Assembly: GCF_921293095.1 (NCBI RefSeq)
Contig: NC_060254.1
Span: 60,806,069 to 60,870,068 of the forward strand
DNA: 64,000 bases
Source of the DNA: Ischnura elegans
Lineage: Eukaryota > Arthropoda > Insecta > Odonata > Coenagrionidae
Direction of reading: 5' to 3'
Part shown: in pieces, positions 58,001-64,000 of the stretch
How positions within the stretch are numbered: the first letter of the stretch is position 1
Layout of the letters: every line of letters starts with the position of its first letter
Notes under the pieces: model-generated
The model's input: only the letters and a program-made list of their open reading frames with translations
Databases searched by the model: none
Told to the model about the DNA's origin: nothing
Translations under genes and position numbers: made by a program

Positions 58001-58700
58001 TACGCCTACCAACAAATTATAGTACTTACCACATTCATTCAAAGGCATAAATTGCCTACTACAATTAATGTTTTATGCTAATAAAGCTAGAACACACAAA
58101 ATGCTGATAAAAATAATAAGAAAATTCAGAAACATGCATTAAGGTATGCATAAGTTAGAAGGCCACAGTACAAGTCATCTAGTCACTTTGTGAGTTCTAT
58201 CGCTGCCGTTTTAGTATCTCACTGATCAAAGAAAAAAGGACATCCTGTATTTGTCTTTTCTAGTCTATCTCTCTTATTTTATTGATATGATCTGATCTTC
58301 CGTAGTATGTTGGCGTTCGTAAGATGTGGTTAACTTCGTTAGAAAAGACACTCTTGAATTTATCTGAAAGGTTTAGTCTCTTTTTCAATCTACGGCCTGA
58401 TAGATATTCCCATCCATTTTATCCAAGAGAACGGTAATACCAACAAGACTATCGTAACGACTTTTCGCGTACCTAGCAGCTGGATGATTTCATCCATCGC
58501 GGTGTGATGAACCACGTCGATGACAAAGGGTGTCATCGCAGCATTTCGATGAAATATTTTCAATGAATATCGACGACCATATTTGGTCGTCGCACGAACC
58601 TAGCCAAAGCAGAACATATATCATCGGATCATATGATTCTCACAAATTTTTCCATAGATGATTGTTAGACGTCGTGCTCCAATATAGCAAGTATTATCAA
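58001..58700. other. No recognised feature
   Basis: AT-rich; includes a small perfect hairpin CGACGACCATATTTGGTCGTCG at about 58571-58592 (8-bp stem). Confidence 0.35.
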
Positions 58701-58940
58701 GGGGGGGGGGGGGTCCAAACCGGGGATCTTGCCCCGGGTAATTTTATAAGTAGTGAGTTTATAGTTTTTTAAGCATTTTAGAAGAGCCATATGATCAACA
58801 TTAGAATCCTGATAACTCGAATCTCGATATCTGGACACTCCGGGGAAAATCGACAAGCCTGACACATTTTTTCCTCACGCCCATTACGAATTTTTGAGGG
58901 GTCTCGGGCCCTCTCAGGCCTCATGGAGTCGGCGCTACTG
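58701..58940 (-). mobile_element. hAT-like MITE (GGCGCCGAC family), end-truncated copy
   Basis: On the minus strand the 5' end is CAGTAGCGCCGACTCCATG and the body matches 9558-9817 closely (CCCCGGAG, ATATCGAGATT, GATCATA). The other terminus of about 25 bp is missing: the element stops in a long G run. Flanking ATTATCAA (58693-58700) and ATTATCAT (58941-58948) still match at 7 of 8, so loss of the end left the target duplication. Confidence 0.8.
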
Positions 58941-59392
58941 ATTATCATAAAGTAATGGTATTCTCTGTGTATTATCACTACAGTATTCTCATCATCAACC
59001 TCCTGCTTAATTAATTCATTCAAAATAGTAAGTATAACTCAGTTTAAACGAATTTATATTACCCTACCTTTGCAGTTCACGATTGGCGGGAGGATCCATA
59101 GAGGCGACTTTGTACACGAGACAGTTGGTCACCTTAAACTGGCAGCTAAAGCTCGCAAATAACTGAGCGTATGAAGATCACGCAGTTGCCTACCGAGCGC
59201 AGTACCTGTCGGCCGCTTGTATGGCGATTTCATTGAGAGATCGGTTGTTGACATAAACAGTCCTCGTAACATTTCAAGGAATACTAATGTAAATTAATAT
59301 CTGCGGAATATCCGCCTTCTTTCAAAGTCGAAATAACGTTTTTCCTCTGACGCGAGGGGTTTTCATGAGATCCACAGACATGCAATAAATGA

Positions 59393-59574
59393 TAGAATAA
59401 AATAAAATAACTTTGTTTTATTCCACACTTTATTTTAAATAGCACGACCCGGGTATCAGCATCTACTATGTAGACTAGTCTACTACTAGTAATGCTATCA
59501 TCAGGTGCTGAAACCCGGGTCGTGCTATTTAAAATGAAGTGTGGAATGAAACTAAGTTATTTTATTTTATTCTA
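59393..59574. repeat. Inverted repeat with hammerhead-like module and palindromic centre
   Basis: Arms from TAGAATAAAATAAAATAAC pair with the inverse ending at 59574. On the minus strand 59504-59446: CTGATGA, T, AGCAT, a long self-complementary centre (TAGACTAGTCTA), ATGCT, GATACCCGGGTC. The GAAAC position has one change (GATAC), while the mirror arm keeps GAAACCCGGGTC. Confidence 0.7.
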
Positions 59575-59579
59575 TAATG

Positions 59580-60321
59580 AAGCAATTCCACAAAGTAACG
59601 CCTGAGACCGTGTCTTATATGCAATAAATACTCCAGAAATACGATATGCCACGGGGATGTTAGCATGCAAAGTAAAGAGGTAAAAATGAAGAGAATGAGA
59701 AGTCTCTTTTTACATGGGCGCCACGGGCATTTCACCTTGAGATTCACCATTTTTTTCTCTCCCATGGAGGAACACCCACGTAAAGTTATTTTATAGAGTC
59801 CAAAGAATTATGAGAAAAAAATTTAAAAATTTAAAAATTACGAGCACTTTAATAGAGAAACTTTTATTGTTAAAAATAATTAGTTTTAAGAATTAAATAT
59901 TTAAAATGGATATTTGGTTTTTCGGATTTACCGATATTTCACTTTACTATGATATGTTTGTGTACATCTGTTTACGTTGATTCCTTCAAAAAAAAATGTG
60001 ACGCCGAAAATTTCGTGATCGCGAAAAAATGCTGAAAATACCTACCCGTCATTCCGCAAATTTCTTCGTTTCTCGCTAAACGCTTCAAAGAGTATTTTTT
60101 TAATATGAAGAGTCGGACGTGAATACCAATTTTCGTCTAAATCTGAGAGGTCAAGGGTCAACTTCGGTCCAAGTTGGGCGTGCAGTGACCCAAATGTAAT
60201 CATCGTCCCTGCATCCACACCGCGAGGATTTTTTCCTTCCACTTCCCACCTCCTCTCGGCGTGGCGGCCCTAAAACGAAAGGGCGTTCGGGAAGCCTGCG
60301 TAGCATTCACAATACCGCAGT
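59580..60321. other. No recognised feature
   Basis: AT-rich to 60000, then a modestly GC-richer stretch to 60320. Nothing assignable. Confidence 0.35.
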
Positions 60322-60329
60322 GATTCAAT

Positions 60330-60980
60330 CAGTGGCGGCTCGTGATTTAAATGCTGGGAGGGGCACACTCCTCAGGGGGGATCAAATTTTTAAAATATTT
60401 TGTGTATTTTAGTGAGTTTTTAAGGCAATCTACAGACCAGTATGACTCACTAATACACAAAACAATCACCAGCACTAACAATTAACTCGATTAATTCAAC
60501 TACAACTAGGCCTGTTTACATAAAAACAATTTACACGTAATAAGTCAACTGGTCACTAAAACAAGGTATCCTGCAACACTGCAACACCAAGATTATACGG
60601 CCGCAGGGCGGCGCGGCGATGTCAACTCACTATTTAGATTCGTCGCTTTGCGCATGCTCGGGCGGCGTCCCAAGACACAAACTTATTCGCGATAAGGCAC
60701 AAGCTTAGACGCGTCATAGCACCAGCAGCCCCCACCACTACCACTCTTCATGTAAGTGCATGATGATGGATTGGGTCGTTCTGGCCAGCGCCCCGCGGCT
60801 ACAAATGCGAACTTCTCGCGCTATATTAGCGTGTTTTTCCCACATTTTCGATGTATGCTATTGAAAAAAACACTTTGGTTAATTAGATGTATAATTATAA
60901 TTGAACGGGTATTAAATTTTTTTCCATTTTCAAATTTTTGGGAGGGGCGGCGTCCGAGAGTCATGGGCAAGCCGCCACTG
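60330..60980. mobile_element. hAT-like non-autonomous element, 651 bp
   Basis: Left CAGTGGCGGCTCGTGA and right inverse of CAGTGGCGGCTTGCCCATGA. Exact duplication GATTCAAT at 60322-60329 and 60981-60988. The interior contains a CpG-rich block (60600-60680) and no transposase reading. It is the largest complete hAT-like element here. Confidence 0.9.
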
Positions 60981-60989
60981 GATTCAATG

Positions 60990-61760
60990 ATTCTTATTTC
61001 GTTTGTTTGTGCGAAATATTTGTTCTTTTCCTGGACGAGAAAATGTGATGTGAGCTCCGAACATGAATAAGGTTATCATGCAAACCAAACGTATCCAGTA
61101 GAACATCAATAACAATGTCTGCATAAGGCAAGTATCTTATCTTAGATAATTTCTCACCTACCAAAAACGTTTTCTATCCCGAGTGAGAGAATGTAGTCGA
61201 AGGCTGGTAATATGTAATTGCTACACGAGAGAATTCAGCGTATGAATTTTTGTTTTCGGAATGCATGCAATTAAATTTCACCTCAAATCAATTACTGCAC
61301 TATCATCAGTGATTAAATTCAATTTAATTGGATTTTCCTTAAAAGGAACTAGGCTTGATCGAAATCAGGAACAAAAAATCGGACAAGTCATAAGGCGGAG
61401 AACGCTATTACGCTTTCATGATGCGAGTCGAATCATGTCGGAGAAGAGGGGATGCAGCAGTTGATTTTAAAAAAAAGTGCAACTTGAAGTTTCAACGTGT
61501 TACGAAAATCACTCAATACAAGCATGCAAATTAAAAGTTAAAGAAAATGAAATCCGAGCAATTTAAATTTAAAATAATGTAGCAGGAAACTTCATCATGG
61601 CATGGCAAGACAGTTCAGCAGCTCGTGAATATGGACCGCCAGCAACTATGAAATGTGGATGGAGTAGATTTATCTACATTCAACCCCCCAAACTGCCGTT
61701 ATAGATGTGTAGCAAGGGGTGGGACAGTAAAAATTAGAAAAGAAGGCGGGCGATGGAGAT
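60990..61760. other. No recognised feature
   Basis: AT-rich; short ORFs with no motif. Confidence 0.4.
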
Positions 61761-61764
61761 ATTT

Positions 61765-61880
61765 GACAATTTTTCTTGCCGATCTTTGAAACGAAGACAT
61801 GTTTGGCCAATGTAGAATGGGTCACAGCTGCATTTATTTTCCTGTATGCATATTGACCGTTTATCTCTTTCTGTTCGGAG
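61765..61880 (-). pseudogene. GIY-YIG-like endonuclease scrap, probable PLE origin
   Basis: A minus-strand frame reads LRTERDKRSICIQENKCSC, then DPFYIGQTCLRFKDRQEK. Cys-rich followed by YIGQT and a basic FKxR is the start of a GIY-YIG nuclease domain as found at the C-terminus of Penelope-like retroelements. The fragment is too short to be active, and the GIY part is not intact. An inverted homologue lies at 62325-62430. Confidence 0.45.
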
Positions 61881-62020
61881 AAGATTACTTGTTATTGTCC
61901 AACTCTTATGTCTCGTGACCATGTCATATTTTCCAAGCAGTCGCTCTTTCGCCGATTGCAGCCGAAACATCGGAGATAACGACGTGAGTACTGAGAAAAG
62001 CATGACGAGGTCACGAGATA

Positions 62021-62300
62021 CTGTGGCGTAACTGTGGTGGGGGGATAAGAGAATAGATCCCCCCCCCCCCCAAAGTCTCAAAGAAATTAAAAAAAAATAT
62101 TTATGATTATTCTCTAGTTTAATAACTGCATCTCCTTGAAGTTAAATCTTTCGTGCCAAAATAATGTAAAATTTATTTCCAGGCATGTTATTTCTTTTTT
62201 TAATTTTTCGGACCCCCGTTACCTGGAGGGGGGTCGCCCCTCAGACGCCCCTCAGACGCTCCCTCATCCTCCCCAAAGCATATCCCTAGTTACGCCTCTG
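62021..62300. mobile_element. hAT-like element (GGCGTAACTA family), copy 3
   Basis: Left CTGTGGCGTAACTG; right inverse of CAGAGGCGTAACTA. The interior shares AAAGTCTCAAAGAAAT and CCCCAAAGCATATCC blocks with the other copies. Flanking ACGAGATA and TCGAGACA agree at 6 of 8. It lies between the two inverted GIY-YIG-like scraps. Confidence 0.8.
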
Positions 62301-62324
62301 TCGAGACATAAGGGCTCGACCAAA

Positions 62325-62430
62325 ACAAGTGATCATATCCGAAAAGGAAGAGACAAGCGGCCAATACACATGAACGACTGCGGACTCGAAAATAAGTGCA
62401 GCTGCGACCGATACCACATTGGACAAGAAT
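62325..62430 (+). pseudogene. Inverted homologue of the GIY-YIG-like scrap
   Basis: The plus frame reads DHIRKGRDKRPIHMNDCG, then ENKCSCDRYHIGQE before a stop. It matches 61765-61880 in nucleotide sequence (RDKR, ENKCSCD, IGQ) in the opposite orientation. Nonfunctional. Confidence 0.45.
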
Positions 62431-62434
62431 GACC

Positions 62435-63405
62435 ACTTCCCCCACTCTTCTCTATACACTTCCTTATTACTTACTCGGTCGATACATTTTATACCTTCAT
62501 AATCTTCCGGTCGCATCGAATTTCGAATGCTGGACGAAACTTTTAGTCAGAAACTTTCCAAACCATTTTAACCAATGCACTTTCGTACGCACAATGTTTG
62601 AAAAGATGATTTCACCGAAAAAAATTATCGACAAAATATAAGACTAATTACAATTTTGATAAAAATTCCCACCATATCAAGACCCCAACTTTAGTGCAAC
62701 CTTAAAAAATATTATATTAAGTGGTGCGCGGTAATGGATATCTGATATAAAGAGCATTCCAATGCTTTGCAACAACAAGCATATAAAAAAGTGATATCGC
62801 CCACTACAAGATAACGTGAGGGTCTATAGTTTATTTTCTATCGAAACTATAATACACTTAATCAAAACACATCACTGTAAAATAAATAGAGGCAAAATCT
62901 AAAGTAGCAGCCGGGCCTATTAATCACGTCAACATATTCAAATAGAAAACGTACCACTGCACACACATTTTTGCAGAATAACTAACCTACGCCCATGTTT
63001 CATAACATTATTGTATGCAATTTAAATTTTTTACGCAAACAAAAATTTCATGATTGGACTTAAGACTCGCCTCATGTCTGTATATAGAGCCAACGAGGGC
63101 GATAAAATCATACTAAATTGCAAGAAATACACTTAAGCTGAGGTATACGAACGAATTATTCACACCATGAGTGCATTAGAGTCAATAAATGAATTAAATT
63201 CACTCACTGGTTGTTCTTGCGGACCTGTAAGCGCAGTCTTCCGATGGAGACGAATGGATTGAACGCGGAAAGACGGTAATAAAAAGGCGGAGGGAGGTAC
63301 AAATTATTATTTATGGGACGAGATGTGAAGAATATGAAAGACAAATAAGAGATATGAATAAAAAGAACATCCCGTATTCGATAACCTTATGATGGGAAAA
63401 TTGAG
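62435..63405. other. No recognised feature
   Basis: AT-rich sequence without identified repeats or exons. Confidence 0.4.
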
Positions 63406-63410
63406 TGAGG

Positions 63411-63632
63411 CAGTGGTGCAGCGAGGGGGGCTTAGGGGGGTAAAGCCCCTCCCCAGAACTCAGTGAGATTTTAAAATTTAATCTATTTTACTTAATTAGA
63501 TAAATATTACTTATAGAATAGTGTATTGATTAATAAAATCTCCCTCAGAAAGCCGTAAAATTCAGCATTTTGAACCGTTTATCCCTTAAAAATTTTCTGG
63601 GGGAGGGCACCTGCACCTCCCGTATGCCAATG
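63411..63632. mobile_element. Short hAT-like MITE, probable
   Basis: Starts CAGTGGTGCAGCGAGG and ends with the inverse of CATTGGCATACGGGAGG, with G-rich and C-rich subterminal blocks (CTTAGGGGGG; GGGGGAGGGCAC). Flanking octamers show no reliable duplication, so the call rests on termini and layout. Confidence 0.5.
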
Positions 63633-64000
63633 GCATGATGGGAATGATCAACAAATGTTGAGTGTGTGCAACCCGCGTGCCACAAAAAATGTCTACCTAG
63701 GGTGGGGCGCGCTCACTCTTGGGGCCGTATCTCGGGAACCACTAGTCGCAATTGGAAAATATTTTAGGAGAATCGTGCCAAATGTCCATTGTATCGTTAG
63801 ATACCATAGAAAATCAGTTGAAAAAAAAACCAGCGCCATCTTATCGCCATTCATACCCGAAAAACAGCCGAAAAGACCAAAATTTCTAAACCTTGAGTGC
63901 GATGCGGCACGTTTTCCCGTGATCCAATTGCAATAATATTTTACAGGATATGTTTTTACACCAATTGGCATAAAATGAGGGGGTGTCCGGAAATAAATTC
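63633..64000. other. No recognised feature
   Basis: Contains short opposite-strand ORFs (63655-63971) without motifs; the window ends here. Confidence 0.35.

Overview
The window reads as a eukaryotic, AT-rich, gene-poor nuclear segment, most likely from an arthropod and probably an insect. The reasons are: no dense operon-like coding; only short ORFs; four copies of one tRNA-derived SINE; many small hAT-type and other inverted-repeat transposons; decayed mariner, LINE and probable Penelope-like (PLE) coding scraps; and a remnant at about 57.9 kb resembling a repeat family common in insects. The order cannot be fixed from sequence alone. No CRISPR array, bacterial operon, rRNA gene or clear functional tRNA gene was seen.

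The only stretch treated here as a probable host gene is on the minus strand at 47.2-50.8 kb. A first coding exon starts at an ATG in a strong Kozak context (47405), encodes a basic N-terminus followed by a signal peptide or signal anchor, and ends at a consensus splice donor (exon end 47222, phase-1 intron). Upstream lies a GC/CpG-richer 5' UTR and promoter zone reaching about 50.8 kb. Downstream exons would lie left of 47.2 kb but were not identified. A weaker exon-like ORF lies at 26.4-26.6 kb (minus).

Most of the rest is mobile-element sediment. (i) At least nine short hAT-like elements have CAG/CAT-G-GGCG termini, several with exact 8-bp target duplications (7.6-8.1, 9.56-9.82, 28.86-29.22, 30.59-30.85, 54.77-55.05, 60.33-60.98 kb). 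(ii) Three Harbinger-like MITEs with AGGCC termini and TTA-type duplications (7.4-8.1, 21.3, 22.0 kb). (iii) tRNA-headed SINEs of at least two families. (iv) A mariner transposase relic (30.86-31.23 kb) and a LINE reverse-transcriptase C-terminus (55.15-55.44 kb). (v) GIY-YIG-like scraps in inverted orientation (61.77-62.43 kb).

The most striking pattern is a recurrent small RNA-like module of the form CTGANGA, one or two bases, a self-complementary stem, GAAAC, a short palindrome, then GTC. It is found at about twelve loci, and at seven or so of them it sits in the arms of a large inverted repeat. The stem and palindrome change between loci while complementarity is kept. The layout matches a hammerhead ribozyme core and would suit PLE-type retroelements. 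At 7.4-8.1 kb such a unit, with 16-bp duplications, is nested in a hAT-like element, which is nested in a Harbinger-like MITE.

Pyrimidine/purine-biased GC-rich patches occur at about 4.5-5.0, 10.0-10.3, 20.5-20.8, 25.6-25.95, 35.1-35.8, 42.5-42.8, 44.6-44.9 and 49.7-50.7 kb. They may mark promoters or other regulatory DNA, but no attached gene could be proven except possibly at 47-50 kb. The remaining intervals hold AT-rich sequence in which nothing specific was recognised.
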